47,994 bases of DNA from Methylobacterium crusticola (GTDB lineage Bacteria; Pseudomonadota; Alphaproteobacteria; Rhizobiales; Beijerinckiaceae), in NCBI RefSeq assembly GCF_003574465.1, contig NZ_QOWC01000033.1, positions 1 through 47,994 of the forward strand, given 5' to 3'. This document shows, one piece after another, positions 1 to 8,261 of this stretch. The notes under the pieces were generated by a model. That model made no database searches, was not told where the DNA came from, and saw only the letters and a program-made list of their open reading frames with translations. Numbering within the stretch: position 1 is the stretch's first letter; every line of letters starts with the position of its first letter. The position numbers and the translations under genes were made by a program.

Positions 1-55
1 CGGCGGCCCGCGAGGGACGCCCGCCGGGCACGGCGGCCCGCGAGGGGCGCCCGCC
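1..55. repeat. Two-copy GC-rich direct repeat
   Basis: A 25-base unit beginning CGGCGGCCCGCGAGGG occurs at 1-25 and again at 31-55 with one substitution and a 5-base spacer. It lies just past the 3' end of the minus-strand thioesterase gene and continues beyond the window edge, so the true copy number is unknown. No function is evident. Confidence 0.5.
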
Positions 56-78
56 TGCGGCGCGGCCGGGGCGCGGCC

Positions 79-516
79 CTAGCCCCGGGCCCCGACCGGC
101 TTGAACAGCCCGCTCGCGCTCGCCACGAGCCCGCCGCCCTCGGCGCGGATCTCCGCCTCGCAGAACAGGATCGACCGACCGGCCCGCACCACCCAGCCCT
201 CGGCCAGGACCGTGCCGTGGCCCGGCGCGAGGAACCGGGTCTGCATGTCGAGGGTCACCACCGGCCGGCCGGCGGTGAGCCGGGCCACCGTCCCCATGGC
301 AATGTCGAGGAGCGTGCAGATCACCCCCCCGTGCGCGATGCCGAGGTTGTTGCCGTGCCGGCGCGCGAGCGCCAGCCGCAGGCGCGTGCGCCCCTCGAAC
401 ACCCCGAGCGCCTCGATGCCGCACAGGCGCGCGAACGGGATGTCCGCGCCGAAGATCGTCTCCTCGGGGGCGTCGTCCCGCGGCGCCTCGTCCCGTGGCG
501 GTTCCTGGCCGCTCAT
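79..516 (-). CDS. PaaI-family (hotdog fold) thioesterase
   Basis: This 145-residue protein is probably an acyl-CoA thioesterase of the PaaI/YdiI hotdog class, which hydrolyses aromatic or medium-chain acyl-CoA in the cytoplasm. The hotdog signature is visible as RRHGNNLGIAHGGVICTLLD at about residues 52-71, where the HGG loop and the following acidic residue form the active-site helix. The C-terminal strands end in GLFKPVG, as is common in the family. The ATG at 516 is chosen because GGGAGGAG lies just upstream; longer open frames upstream are GC-driven. The first 20 residues are acidic and proline-rich and probably disordered. The substrate cannot be read from the sequence. Confidence 0.85.
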   Translation of the reverse strand: MSGQEPPRDEAPRDDAPEETIFGADIPFARLCGIEALGVFEGRTRLRLALARRHGNNLGIAHGGVICTLLDIAMGTVARLTAGRPVVTLDMQTRFLAPGHGTVLAEGWVVRAGRSILFCEAEIRAEGGGLVASASGLFKPVGARG

Positions 517-861
517 CCGTCTCCTCCCGTCCCGTGCTGGCGGGACGTATGGGGAGAGTTTGCGGGCCTGGCAATTCGGGGGCGGGCGGCCCGTGGGCCG
601 GCCCCACGGGCCCCGGGCCCCGGGCCCCGCGGGCGCCGGGCCGCCGCTCTTGCCCGGGGCGGCCGATCTGACGTTAGATGACGGCCCGCGAGGGATGCCG
701 GCCCGCGGGGGTTCGGCGTCCCGCCCGCGACCGGTCCGTTTGGGATGCACGCGAGCGATGGCGGCCGACGAGATCCAGCCCGCGCCGGGGAGGCTCCCGG
801 GGCCCAGGCGGCGGGGCCGCGTGAGCCTCCTCGGCCCCGTCCGACGCACGCGCGAGGCGAC
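517..861. other. Intergenic region between divergent genes
   Basis: This 345-base gap separates the minus-strand thioesterase from the plus-strand histidine phosphatase and should hold both promoters. It is extremely GC-rich, with a run of alternating CCCGGG blocks at about 607-635. An imperfect palindrome, TCTGACGTTAGA, lies at 667-678. I see no convincing promoter, RNA or small gene. Confidence 0.4.
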
Positions 862-1551
862 ATGAGCACCCGGCACCGCCTCCCCTTCGTCCGCACCCGC
901 TGGTGGTGGGTGCGCCACGCCCCCGTGCGGGGCGACGGCGGCCGCATCTACGGCGGCGCCGACATCGCGTGCGATTGCGGCGACGCCCACGTCTTCGCGG
1001 GCCTCGCGCCCGTGCTGCCCGGGGGCGCCGTCTGGGTCGCGAGCCATCTCGGGCGCACCCGGCAGACCGCCGAGGCCCTCTGGCAGGCCCGCGACTTCTC
1101 GCGCGACGGGGCGGCCCCCGTCCTGACGGCCCTGCCGGCCCTCGCCGAGCAGAACCTCGGCGACTGGCAGGGCCAGGACCGGGCCCGCTTCTTCGCCGAG
1201 CGCCAGCCGGCGGCGGCGAGCCACTGGTTCGCCCCCGCCGACGAGCGGCCCCCGGGGGGCGAGAGCTTCGCGGAGCTCTGCGACCGGGTGGGCGGCGCCA
1301 TCCGCGACCTCACCGCCGAGCACCGCGGGGGCGACATCGTGGCGGTGGCCCACGGCGGCACGATCCGCGCCGCGATCGCCCTCGCGCTCGGCCTGCCGCC
1401 GCAGGGGGGCCTCGCCTTCGCCATCGAGAACTGCTCGCTCACCCGCCTCGACCACTACGACAGCCCGGAGGGCGCCGGCTGGCGCGTCGGCATGGTCAAC
1501 GGCCAGCCCTGGCTCGGCGCGGGCCCGGAGGGCGGCGGCCCGCCGGCGTGA
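862..1551 (+). CDS. Histidine phosphatase family protein
   Basis: This 229-residue protein belongs to the histidine phosphatase (phosphoglycerate mutase-like) superfamily. The phosphohistidine motif is VRHAPV, with R18 and H19. SHLGRTRQTAE supplies the second active-site Arg, and VAVAHGGTIRAA the second catalytic His near the C-terminus. RHAP rather than RHG resembles the CobC/alpha-ribazole phosphatase branch, but no cobalamin genes are nearby, so the substrate is left open. The ATG at 862 is preferred over one at 745 because GAGGCG precedes it and homology begins right after it. The gene ends against a perfect hairpin terminator facing a convergent gene. Confidence 0.85.
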   Translation: MSTRHRLPFVRTRWWWVRHAPVRGDGGRIYGGADIACDCGDAHVFAGLAPVLPGGAVWVASHLGRTRQTAEALWQARDFSRDGAAPVLTALPALAEQNLGDWQGQDRARFFAERQPAAASHWFAPADERPPGGESFAELCDRVGGAIRDLTAEHRGGDIVAVAHGGTIRAAIALALGLPPQGGLAFAIENCSLTRLDHYDSPEGAGWRVGMVNGQPWLGAGPEGGGPPA

Positions 1552-1600
1552 CCCCTCGGGCACGACGCCGGGGCGTGACCCCGGCGTCGTGCCCGAGGGG
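1552..1600. terminator. Bidirectional terminator, perfect 22-bp stem
   Basis: The arms 1552-1573 and 1579-1600 are exact reverse complements over 22 bases around a 5-base loop (CGTGA). The hairpin starts one base after the phosphatase stop codon and ends 8 bases before the stop of the convergent DUF1428 gene, so it can serve both strands. There is no long T-run, as is common in very GC-rich genomes. Confidence 0.8.
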
Positions 1601-1608
1601 GCCCGGGT

Positions 1609-1962
1609 TCAGGTCTCCAGGAAGACCTCGAACCCGCCGTAGATCATGCGCCGGGCGTCGAACGGCCGGTCGGCCATCGCCTCCTCGAGGCGCGGGTCGG
1701 CCATGACCCTGGCGTTGACGGCGTCCCGCTCCGCCCGCGACGCGTAGACGATCCAGGACAGGACCACGGTCTCGTCCTCCCGCGCCTGCACGGCCCGCGG
1801 GAACGAGGTGAGCGCGCCGTAGGGCACGTCGTCGGCGAGGCACTCGACGACCGACAGCGCGCCGTGCTCCCGCCAGATCGCCGCGGCCCGGCGCGCCAGG
1901 GCCCTGTAGGCCTCGAGCCCCTCCCGGGGGACCGCCACCACGAAACCGTCGACGTAGGTCAT
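1609..1962 (-). CDS. DUF1428 family protein
   Basis: This 117-residue protein of the DUF1428 family (small alpha/beta ferredoxin-like fold) has no established biochemical role. Family features are the opening MTYVDGFVVAVP, the central CLADDVPYGALTSFPRAVQA, and the ending DARRMIYGGFEVFLE, a strongly conserved tail. The ATG at 1962 follows GAGGCGAGC. An in-frame ATG five codons upstream (1977) is an alternative. The gene is divergent from the solute-binding protein gene at 2171 and convergent with the phosphatase gene. Confidence 0.85.
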   Translation of the reverse strand: MTYVDGFVVAVPREGLEAYRALARRAAAIWREHGALSVVECLADDVPYGALTSFPRAVQAREDETVVLSWIVYASRAERDAVNARVMADPRLEEAMADRPFDARRMIYGGFEVFLET

Positions 1963-2170
1963 GCTCGCCTCGGCCATCCATCGCCACCCGGGGGTCGGAA
2001 GCCCCGAGGACGGCGGGCGGGGCCGCGATCCGACAGGTCCGGCACCGGATTTTTTCGACCCCCGCGCGCGGGCCGCGCGGTTGACAACCCGCCCCGGCCC
2101 TCCGAACCATGCGCCCGGGCCCCGCGGGAGCCCCGGACAACGACGCGCCCTCGGCGAAGGACGAAGACGG

Positions 2171-3415
2171 GTGAGGACAACGCTTCTGGCCGCGGCGCTC
2201 GCCGCCGCGTGGCAAGGGATCCTGTGGCAAGGGAGCGCGCGCGCGCAGCAGCCCGGTCCGGCCCCGAAACCGGCGATCTCCGACGGCGTGGTGCGGTTCG
2301 GCCTCATCCTCGACATGTCGGGGCTCTACGCCGACGTGACCGGGCCCGGCAGCGCCGCGGCCGCCCGCATGGCGGTGGAGGATTTCGGCGGCAAGGTGCT
2401 GGGCGCCCCCGTCGAGGTGCTGGTGGCCGACCACCAGAACAAGCCCGACATCGCCGCCGCCACGGCGCGGGCCTGGTTCGACACCGACCGGGTCGACGCG
2501 ATCCTGGACGTCGCCGCCTCGGCCACCGCCCTCGCGGCCCTCGACGTCGCCAGGGCCAAGAACAAGGTCATCGCCTTCAGCGGCCCCGGCGCCGTGCGGC
2601 TGACGAACGAGGCCTGCTCGCCCGTCTCGGTCCACTGGGCCTACGACACCTACGCCCTCGCCAACGCCACCGCCCAGGCCACCGTGAAGGCCGGGGGCAC
2701 CTCCTGGTTCTTCATCACCGCCGACTACGCCTTCGGCCAGGAGCTGGAGCGGGACGCGAGCGCGGTGGTCAGGGCCAACGGCGGCACGGTCGCGGGCGGC
2801 GTGCGGGCGCCGATCAACACCGCCGACTTCTCCTCCTTCCTGCTCCAGGCCCAGGCCTCCGGCGCCAAGGTGGTGGGGCTGGCCAATGCCGGCAACGACA
2901 CCACCAACGCCATCAAGCAGGCGGCCGAGTTCGGCCTGACCCAGGGCGGCCAGACGCTCGCGGGGCTCCTCGTCTACATCTCCGACGTCCACAGCCTCGG
3001 CCTCAAGGCGACGCAGGGCATGTTCCTGACGGAGGGCTTCTACTGGGACCTGAACGACGAGACCCGCGCCTGGTCGAAGCGCTACTTCGACCGCGTGGGC
3101 AAGATGCCCAACATGTCCCAGGCCGGCGTCTACTCGACGGTGACGCACTACCTCAAGGCCGTCCGGCACGCCGGCACCGACGAGACCGGGGCCGTGATGA
3201 AGGCCATGCGCGAGACGCCCGTCGACGACTTCTACGCCCGCGGCGGGCGCATCCGCGAGGACGGCCGCATGGTCCACGACATGTACCTGTTCCAAGTCAA
3301 GAAGCCCGAGGAATCGACGGGCCCCTGGGACCTCTACCGCCTCGTCGCCACGGTGCCGGGCGACCAGGCCTTCCAGCCGCTCTCGGCCTCCCGCTGCCCC
3401 CTGGTGAGGAAGTGA
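2171..3415 (+). CDS. ABC transporter substrate-binding protein (LivK/branched-chain type)
   Basis: This 414-residue periplasmic binding protein belongs to the type I family that captures branched-chain amino acids, aromatic acids or related solutes. A signal peptide is visible: basic start, hydrophobic LLAAALAAAW, and an ARAQQ cleavage region near residue 25. The mature part opens DGVVRFGLILDMSGLYADVTG, typical of Peripla_BP_6 proteins. The GTG start at 2171 follows AAGGACGAAG and immediately precedes the signal peptide. No permease or ATPase gene is adjacent. The stop overlaps the next gene's GTG start (GTGA), so the solute may be the substrate of that enzyme; this is inference. Confidence 0.85.
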   Translation: MRTTLLAAALAAAWQGILWQGSARAQQPGPAPKPAISDGVVRFGLILDMSGLYADVTGPGSAAAARMAVEDFGGKVLGAPVEVLVADHQNKPDIAAATARAWFDTDRVDAILDVAASATALAALDVARAKNKVIAFSGPGAVRLTNEACSPVSVHWAYDTYALANATAQATVKAGGTSWFFITADYAFGQELERDASAVVRANGGTVAGGVRAPINTADFSSFLLQAQASGAKVVGLANAGNDTTNAIKQAAEFGLTQGGQTLAGLLVYISDVHSLGLKATQGMFLTEGFYWDLNDETRAWSKRYFDRVGKMPNMSQAGVYSTVTHYLKAVRHAGTDETGAVMKAMRETPVDDFYARGGRIREDGRMVHDMYLFQVKKPEESTGPWDLYRLVATVPGDQAFQPLSASRCPLVRK

Positions 3416-4446
3416 GCCCGCGCTGGCGCCGCCGCCCCGCGGGCTCGACCTGGGGGGATTTCGGTCCCGACGACGAGCTCGGCCGCCTCAACCTGCTCAC
3501 CCCCGAGAAGGTGCGCCAGGGCGTGGCCGAGGTGCGCGAGGGGCTGACCTTCTGCCTCAGCCTGCCCCTCGACTACCCGGGCGGCAACGTGCTGAACCCC
3601 CGCCGCCACCCGCCGCAGATCCGCCCGACCGTGCGGGCGTCCGGGCGGCCCAACATGAACTTCCCGGTCTGCGAGGAGGTGGCGGACGCCACCGACGTGA
3701 TCAGCGACGACCTCGCGGTGCTGCACCTGCAGTACTCGACGCAGTGGGACAGCCTCGCGCATGTCGGCTCCCTGTTCGACGCGCAGGGCGACGGCACGCG
3801 GCGCCCGGTCTACTACAACGGCTTCCGGGCCGGCTCCGACATCACCGGCCCGTCGACCCCCGGGGAGGCGGGCCGGCCCTCCCGCGCCAGGGCGCTCGGC
3901 GTCGAGCGGCTGGCGGAGCGCGGGATGCAGGGCCGCGGCGTGATGATCGACCTGCACGCGCATCTGGGCGAGGCCCGCCGGGCCGTCGGCTACGACGCGC
4001 TGCGCGGCATCCTCGAGGCCGACGGCGTCGTGGTCGAGCCCGGCGACATGGTCTGCCTGCACACGGGCTTCGCCGAGCGGCTGCTCGGCATGGGGCGGGC
4101 CCCCGACCCGGAGGTGGTGCACGGCCTCGGCGCCGGCCTCGACGGGCGCGACGGGCGGCTCCTCAACTGGATCACCGATTCGGGCCTGTGCGCCCTCATC
4201 GCCGACAACTACGCGGTCGAGGTCCACCCGGCCCTGCCGGCGCCGGCGGAGGGCTGCTGCGCCACCCTGCCGCTCCACGAGCACTGCCTGTTCCGCCTCG
4301 GGGTCAACCTCGGCGAGCTCTGGCACCTGACCCCGCTCGCCGCCTGGCTCAGGGCCCGCGGCCGCCACCGCTTCCTCCTCACCGCCCCGCCCCTGCGGCT
4401 GCCCGGCGCCGTCGGCTCGCCGACGACGCCGATCGCCACCGTGTAG
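3412..4446 (+). CDS. Cyclase family protein (metal-dependent hydrolase)
   Basis: This 344-residue protein belongs to the cyclase/kynurenine formamidase-like superfamily of Zn- or Mn-dependent hydrolases acting on amide or lactam bonds. The N-terminus reads STWGDFGPDDELGRLNLLTP, typical of the long subfamily. The metal site is TQWDSLAHVG, the subfamily version of the HxGTHxDxxxH motif, and GVMIDLHAHLG follows. The GTG start at 3412 overlaps the preceding stop codon by four bases, implying translational coupling with the solute-binding protein. An OYE-type enzyme and an acyl-CoA dehydrogenase follow, so a ring-opening or amide-hydrolysis step in a catabolic pathway is plausible, but the substrate is unknown. 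Confidence 0.85.
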   Translation: MSPRWRRRPAGSTWGDFGPDDELGRLNLLTPEKVRQGVAEVREGLTFCLSLPLDYPGGNVLNPRRHPPQIRPTVRASGRPNMNFPVCEEVADATDVISDDLAVLHLQYSTQWDSLAHVGSLFDAQGDGTRRPVYYNGFRAGSDITGPSTPGEAGRPSRARALGVERLAERGMQGRGVMIDLHAHLGEARRAVGYDALRGILEADGVVVEPGDMVCLHTGFAERLLGMGRAPDPEVVHGLGAGLDGRDGRLLNWITDSGLCALIADNYAVEVHPALPAPAEGCCATLPLHEHCLFRLGVNLGELWHLTPLAAWLRARGRHRFLLTAPPLRLPGAVGSPTTPIATV

Positions 4447-4460
4447 GAGCCCCGCGCCGG

Positions 4461-5594
4461 ATGACCGCCCCGCCCCGCCTGTTCGAGCCCGTCAGCCTCC
4501 GGGACGTGTCCCTGCGCAACCGCGTCGTCGTCCCGCCGATGTGCCAGTACTCGGCCGAGCACGGGATCGCGGGGGATTACCACCTCGTCCATTACGGCCG
4601 CTTCGCCCTCGGGGGCGCCGGCCTCGTCATCCTGGAGGCGACCGCGGTGGTGCCGGAGGGGCGCATCACCCACGGCGACCTCGGCCTGTGGTCGCCGGAC
4701 CACGGCGCGGCCCTCGCCCGGGTGGCCGCCTTCCTGCGGGCGAACGGCGCGGCGGCCGGGATCCAGCTCGCCCATGCGGGCCGCAAGGCCAGCATGCAGC
4801 GGCCCTGGGAGGGCAACGGCCCGCTCTCGCCCGACGACGTCGCCCGCGGCGACGCGCCCTGGCCCGTCGTCGCCCCGAGCCCGATCCCCCTGGACGAGGG
4901 CTGGCTGATGCCGACGGCGCTGACGCCGGCCGCCATGGCGGACCTCGTCGCCGCCTTCGCGGCGGCGGCGCGCCGGGCGGAGGCGGCCGGCTTCGACGTG
5001 ATCGAGCTGCACGCCGCCCACGGCTACCTGCTGCACGCCTTCCTGTCGCCGCTCTCGAACCGGCGCGAGGACGCCTACGGGGGCGACCGCGCCGGGCGGA
5101 TGCGCTTCCCCCTCGCGGTGGCGCGGGCCCTGCGCGAGGCCTGGCCGGCGGGCAAGCCGCTCTTCGTGCGGGTCTCGGCGGTGGACGGCCTGGAGGGCGG
5201 CCTCACCCTCGAGGACACGCTCGCCTTCGCGCACGCCCTCAAGGGGCTCGGCGCCGACGTGATCGACTGCTCCTCGGGCGGCCTCGCCGGCTCGGCCACC
5301 GCCGCCCGGGTGCGGCGCGACTACGGCTTCCAGGTCGGCTTCGCCGAGCGGATCCGGCGGGAGACCGGCCTTGCCACCATGGCGGTCGGGCTCATCGTCG
5401 ATCCCCGCCAGGCCGAGGCGGTGGTGGCGCAGGGGCGCGCCGACCTCGTCGCCGTCGGCCGCGAATCCCTCGCCGACCCGAACTGGGCGCTCCGGGCCCG
5501 CACGGAGTTCGCGGCCTGGCCGCGGCAGGCCGGCTGGTGGCTGGAGCGCCGCGCCCGGGACATCGAGCGCCTGGGCCCCTGGCGGCCGGCCTGA
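4461..5594 (+). CDS. NADH:flavin oxidoreductase, Old Yellow Enzyme family (YqjM-like)
   Basis: This 377-residue FMN-dependent ene-reductase reduces activated C=C bonds with NAD(P)H. It is of the YqjM subclass: PPMCQYSA carries C28 and Y30, which tune the flavin, and IELHAAHGYLLHAFLSPLSN carries the substrate-binding pair H184/H187 and Y189. The C-terminus has GLIVDPRQAEAV and DLVAVGRESLADPNWA, matching the phosphate-binding end of the TIM barrel. The start at 4461 has GGAG about 11 bases upstream. It lies 14 bases after the cyclase gene in the same run. Relatives include 2-aminobenzoyl-CoA and dienoyl-CoA enzymes, so an aromatic or unsaturated acyl substrate is possible. Confidence 0.9.
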   Translation: MTAPPRLFEPVSLRDVSLRNRVVVPPMCQYSAEHGIAGDYHLVHYGRFALGGAGLVILEATAVVPEGRITHGDLGLWSPDHGAALARVAAFLRANGAAAGIQLAHAGRKASMQRPWEGNGPLSPDDVARGDAPWPVVAPSPIPLDEGWLMPTALTPAAMADLVAAFAAAARRAEAAGFDVIELHAAHGYLLHAFLSPLSNRREDAYGGDRAGRMRFPLAVARALREAWPAGKPLFVRVSAVDGLEGGLTLEDTLAFAHALKGLGADVIDCSSGGLAGSATAARVRRDYGFQVGFAERIRRETGLATMAVGLIVDPRQAEAVVAQGRADLVAVGRESLADPNWALRARTEFAAWPRQAGWWLERRARDIERLGPWRPA

Positions 5595-5633
5595 CGGCGC
5601 TTCCCCCGATCGCCACCCGAGCAGGAGAACCAC

Positions 5634-6584
5634 ATGAGCGAGATCGCGGTCGTCGGCGCCGGCCTGATGGGGCACGGCATCGCCCTGGTGCTGGCGCTCG
5701 GGGGGCATGCCGTGCGGCTCACCGACAGCCGCCCCGAGACCCTCGCGCGGGTGCCGGAGCTGATGGCCTCGGCCCTCGACACCCTGCGGGAGGCGGGCGC
5801 CGTCGCGGCGGAATGGACGCCCGAGCGCCTCGGCCGCGCCGTGCGCCTCACGCCCGACCTCGGCGAGACCGTCGCGGGGGCGGAGCTCGTCATCGAGGCG
5901 ATCACCGAGAACCCGGAGGCCAAGCGCGCCCTCTTCGGCGAGCTCGACCGCCTCTGCGGCCCCGAGACCAGGATCGCCAGCAACACGAGCTACCTCGACG
6001 TCTTCCCGCTGATCCCGGAGGCGCGCCAGGCCCGGGCGCTGGTGATGCACTGGTACACGCCCCCCTACATCGTCGACCTCGTCGACGTGGTGCCGGGGCC
6101 CCGCACCGACCCGGCGGTGATCGAGGAGGCGCGCCGGCTGGTGCTCGGCCTCGGCCAGGTGCCGATCGTGCTCGCGCGCTTCATCCCGGGCTACGTCGCC
6201 AACCGGATCCAGTCGGCGATCTCGGCCGAGGTCTACCACCTGCTCGACGAGGGCATCGCCTCGGCGCGGGAGATCGACGACGCCATCGTGCACGGGCTCG
6301 CGCTGCGCATCCCGATCCTCGGCCACCTCGCCAAGGCGGACTTCACCGGAATCGAGCTCCTGCGCCACGCCCTCGCCAACGCCAGCTACAGCCCGCCCGC
6401 CGCCCGCACGCAATCCGCGTCCATCGACGCGCTCGTGGCCGAGGGCCGCACCGGCGTGATGGCGGGCCGCGGCTTCTTCGACTGGGGCGGGCGCGACCCG
6501 GCCGAGCTGTTCCGCGACCGCGACCGGCGGCTGCTGGCCCTCAAGCAGGCGATGCGGCAGGTCGGCCGGATGGAGGGGCGCTGA
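5634..6584 (+). CDS. 3-hydroxyacyl-CoA dehydrogenase family protein
   Basis: This 316-residue NAD-dependent enzyme oxidises a 3-hydroxyacyl-CoA or a related hydroxy acid. It has a Rossmann domain with VGAGLMGHGIA (glycines 8, 10, 13 and 15), the ELVIEAITEN segment, and SNTSYLDV in place of the usual SNTSSL. The catalytic His is H139 in LVMHWYTPPYIVDLVDVVPG. The C-terminal domain includes FIPGYVANRIQSA and ends GRGFFDW, both family hallmarks. AGGAG precedes the ATG, 39 bases after the OYE gene. It is probably the last gene of the catabolic run starting at 2171. Confidence 0.88.
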   Translation: MSEIAVVGAGLMGHGIALVLALGGHAVRLTDSRPETLARVPELMASALDTLREAGAVAAEWTPERLGRAVRLTPDLGETVAGAELVIEAITENPEAKRALFGELDRLCGPETRIASNTSYLDVFPLIPEARQARALVMHWYTPPYIVDLVDVVPGPRTDPAVIEEARRLVLGLGQVPIVLARFIPGYVANRIQSAISAEVYHLLDEGIASAREIDDAIVHGLALRIPILGHLAKADFTGIELLRHALANASYSPPAARTQSASIDALVAEGRTGVMAGRGFFDWGGRDPAELFRDRDRRLLALKQAMRQVGRMEGR

Positions 6585-6632
6585 CGGCGCGCGGGCCGGA
6601 CGGCGCCCGGTCGATTTCGCCCGAAGCGGTGC

Positions 6633-6638
6633 TATAAA
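6633..6638 (+). promoter_or_regulatory. Possible -10 element upstream of glk
   Basis: TATAAA lies 40 bases before the glk start in otherwise GC-rich sequence. No good -35 box is seen about 17 bases further upstream, so the assignment is weak. Confidence 0.25.
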
Positions 6639-6678
6639 CGGAGCGCGCCGCGGCGCGGTTCCGGAGACCCGAGGGCCC

Positions 6679-7668
6679 ATGTTCGACTTCCCGGTCCTGT
6701 TCGGCGACATCGGCGGCACCAACGCGCGCTTCGCCGTGCAGGAGGCGCCCGGCGCCGAGACGGTGCTGCTCGCCCACGCGCAGACCGCCGCCTACCCGGA
6801 CCCGAGCGCGGCGATCCGGGACGCCCTCTCGGCGGGCCGGACCGCGGCCCCGCGCTCGGCCATCCTGGCGGTGGCGGCGCGGGTCGACGGGCCGGCCGTG
6901 CACCTCACCAACGCCCACTGGGTGATCGAGGGGGCGGCCATCGGCCGGGACCTCGGGCTCTCGACCTGCGCGGTCGTCAACGACTACGTGCCGGTCGCGG
7001 CCGGCGCCGCCGCCCTCGACCCGGCGGGCGAGGACCGGCACGTCCTGGCCCAGGTCGGGCCGGTGCTGCGCCCGAAGGGCGGCGCCCGGCTGGTGCTCGG
7101 CCCCGGCACCGGCTTCGGCGCCGCCGCCCTGGTGCCGTACGGCGAGCAGCTGGCCATCGTGTCGACCGAGGCCGGGCACACGGATTTCGGGCCGAGCGAC
7201 GAGGCCGAGGCCGCCCTGTGGCCGCGGCTCGCGCGCATCGAGGGCCGCATCACCGTCGAGGCCCTGCTCTCGGGCCCGGGGCTGGCGCGGCTCTACGCGG
7301 GCCTGGGCGGCGGGGAGGCGAGCCCGCCGGAGATCACCGAGCGGGGCCTCTCCGGCGAGGACCCGGTGGCCCGGGAGACCCTCGCGCTGTTCGCCAAGCT
7401 CCTCGGGCGCCTGTGCGGCGACCTCGCCCTCACCTTCCTGGCCACCGGCGGGGTCTATCTCGGCGGCGGCATCGCGCCCCGCATCCTCCCGGTGCTGGCC
7501 GAGGGCGCCTTCCGGCAGGCCTTCACCCGCAAGCCGCCCTTCGTGGCGCAGATGGAGCAGATCCCGACCTGCGTCATCACGGTCGCCGACCCGGCGCTGG
7601 CCGGGCTCTCGGCGCTGGCCTGCCAGCCGACGCGCTTCGCCTACGACGGGCAGGTCTGGCGGGCCTGA
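6679..7668 (+). CDS. glk: Glucokinase
   Basis: This 329-residue protein of the bacterial glucokinase family phosphorylates glucose to glucose-6-phosphate with ATP in the cytoplasm. The N-terminus has the phosphate-binding loop FGDIGGTNARFAV. The middle has VVNDY, which contains the catalytic Asp, then LGPGTGFGAA and STEAGHTDFGP, which bind sugar. GGVYLGGGIAPRI forms the adenosine motif. Length and motif order match E. coli-type Glk rather than ROK kinases, which have a zinc motif not seen here. The 94-base gap after the dehydrogenase gene holds a TATAAA at 6633-6638, so it is probably transcribed from its own promoter. Confidence 0.93.
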   Translation: MFDFPVLFGDIGGTNARFAVQEAPGAETVLLAHAQTAAYPDPSAAIRDALSAGRTAAPRSAILAVAARVDGPAVHLTNAHWVIEGAAIGRDLGLSTCAVVNDYVPVAAGAAALDPAGEDRHVLAQVGPVLRPKGGARLVLGPGTGFGAAALVPYGEQLAIVSTEAGHTDFGPSDEAEAALWPRLARIEGRITVEALLSGPGLARLYAGLGGGEASPPEITERGLSGEDPVARETLALFAKLLGRLCGDLALTFLATGGVYLGGGIAPRILPVLAEGAFRQAFTRKPPFVAQMEQIPTCVITVADPALAGLSALACQPTRFAYDGQVWRA

Positions 7669-7714
7669 CCGGCGCCGCGACGAGCGGCGCGGCGACGACC
7701 GGCGCACGCCCTGG

Positions 7715-8170
7715 TCACGACGCGAGCCCGTAGACCGCGTCCCCGAGGCGGCGGACGACCGTGCCGGCCTGCGCGCGCTTCCAGAGCCGGGTGTTGAGCG
7801 CCGCCACCGGGTCGTGGCCCGGCAGGGTCAGGCCGCGGGCGGCGAGCCGCTCCCAGATCTCGGCGGCGTGCATCGGCCGGCCGGCGGCCGACAGGATCTC
7901 CACCGCCGCCTCCATCAGCCGCCGCCCCTCCTGGCGCGCCGTGCCGCCGGCCTCGGGATCCGGCGGGAGCGGGGCGGGCTCCGCCCGGGGCGCCGGCCCG
8001 GGGGGCGCGGCGGGCGCGGGCCGGGCGAGCCGGCGCCCGAGGTCGAGGTAGGCCTCGTGCTCGGCGATGGCCCGGTCGAGCGCCGCGCGCTGGCGCCGCA
8101 GCTCGTCCAGCCGGGCCTCCGCCTCCGCCTCCGTCAGGAACGTGGCGCCCCGCTCCGTGGAATATTCCAT
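7715..8170 (-). CDS. Winged-helix (HARE-HTH-like) protein with N-terminal coiled coil
   Basis: This 151-residue protein has three visible parts. Residues about 12-45 are charged heptad-like helix (EAEARLDELRRQRAALDRAI), probably a coiled coil. A Pro/Ala-rich linker follows at about 50-75. A C-terminal winged-helix region contains ILSAAGRPMHAAEIWERLAA, a conserved opening in HARE-HTH domains, and ALNTRLWKRA. HARE-HTH domains are linked to DNA or chromatin and RNA-polymerase functions, but the exact role here is unknown. GGTGAGG precedes the ATG. It lies 91 bases beyond the 3' end of repA on the same strand, so it may be co-transcribed with it or read from the GGAATATTCC-bearing gap. Confidence 0.6.
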   Translation of the reverse strand: MEYSTERGATFLTEAEAEARLDELRRQRAALDRAIAEHEAYLDLGRRLARPAPAAPPGPAPRAEPAPLPPDPEAGGTARQEGRRLMEAAVEILSAAGRPMHAAEIWERLAARGLTLPGHDPVAALNTRLWKRAQAGTVVRRLGDAVYGLAS

Positions 8171-8223
8171 TCCGAAACCTCACCCGGGGCTTCATTCCGA
8201 GTACCGGAGAATAGGAATATTCC
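8159..8223. promoter_or_regulatory. Pair of GGAATATTCC palindromes at the winged-helix gene start
   Basis: The perfect 10-base palindrome GGAATATTCC occurs at 8159-8168, inside the first codons of the winged-helix gene, and again at 8214-8223, centre to centre 55 bases apart. The sequence between holds further ATTCCG half-sites. A 10-bp AT-centred palindrome repeated this closely in such GC-rich DNA suggests an operator, possibly for autoregulation. Confidence 0.4.
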
Positions 8224-8261
8224 GCAAAACCGCAAGCGCGCCCGTGGCGCCCGGGCGCCCC

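Noticed and set aside
4209..6722. An 837-codon minus-strand frame opposite the OYE and dehydrogenase genes.
   Set aside because: Antisense shadow with no recognisable protein features.
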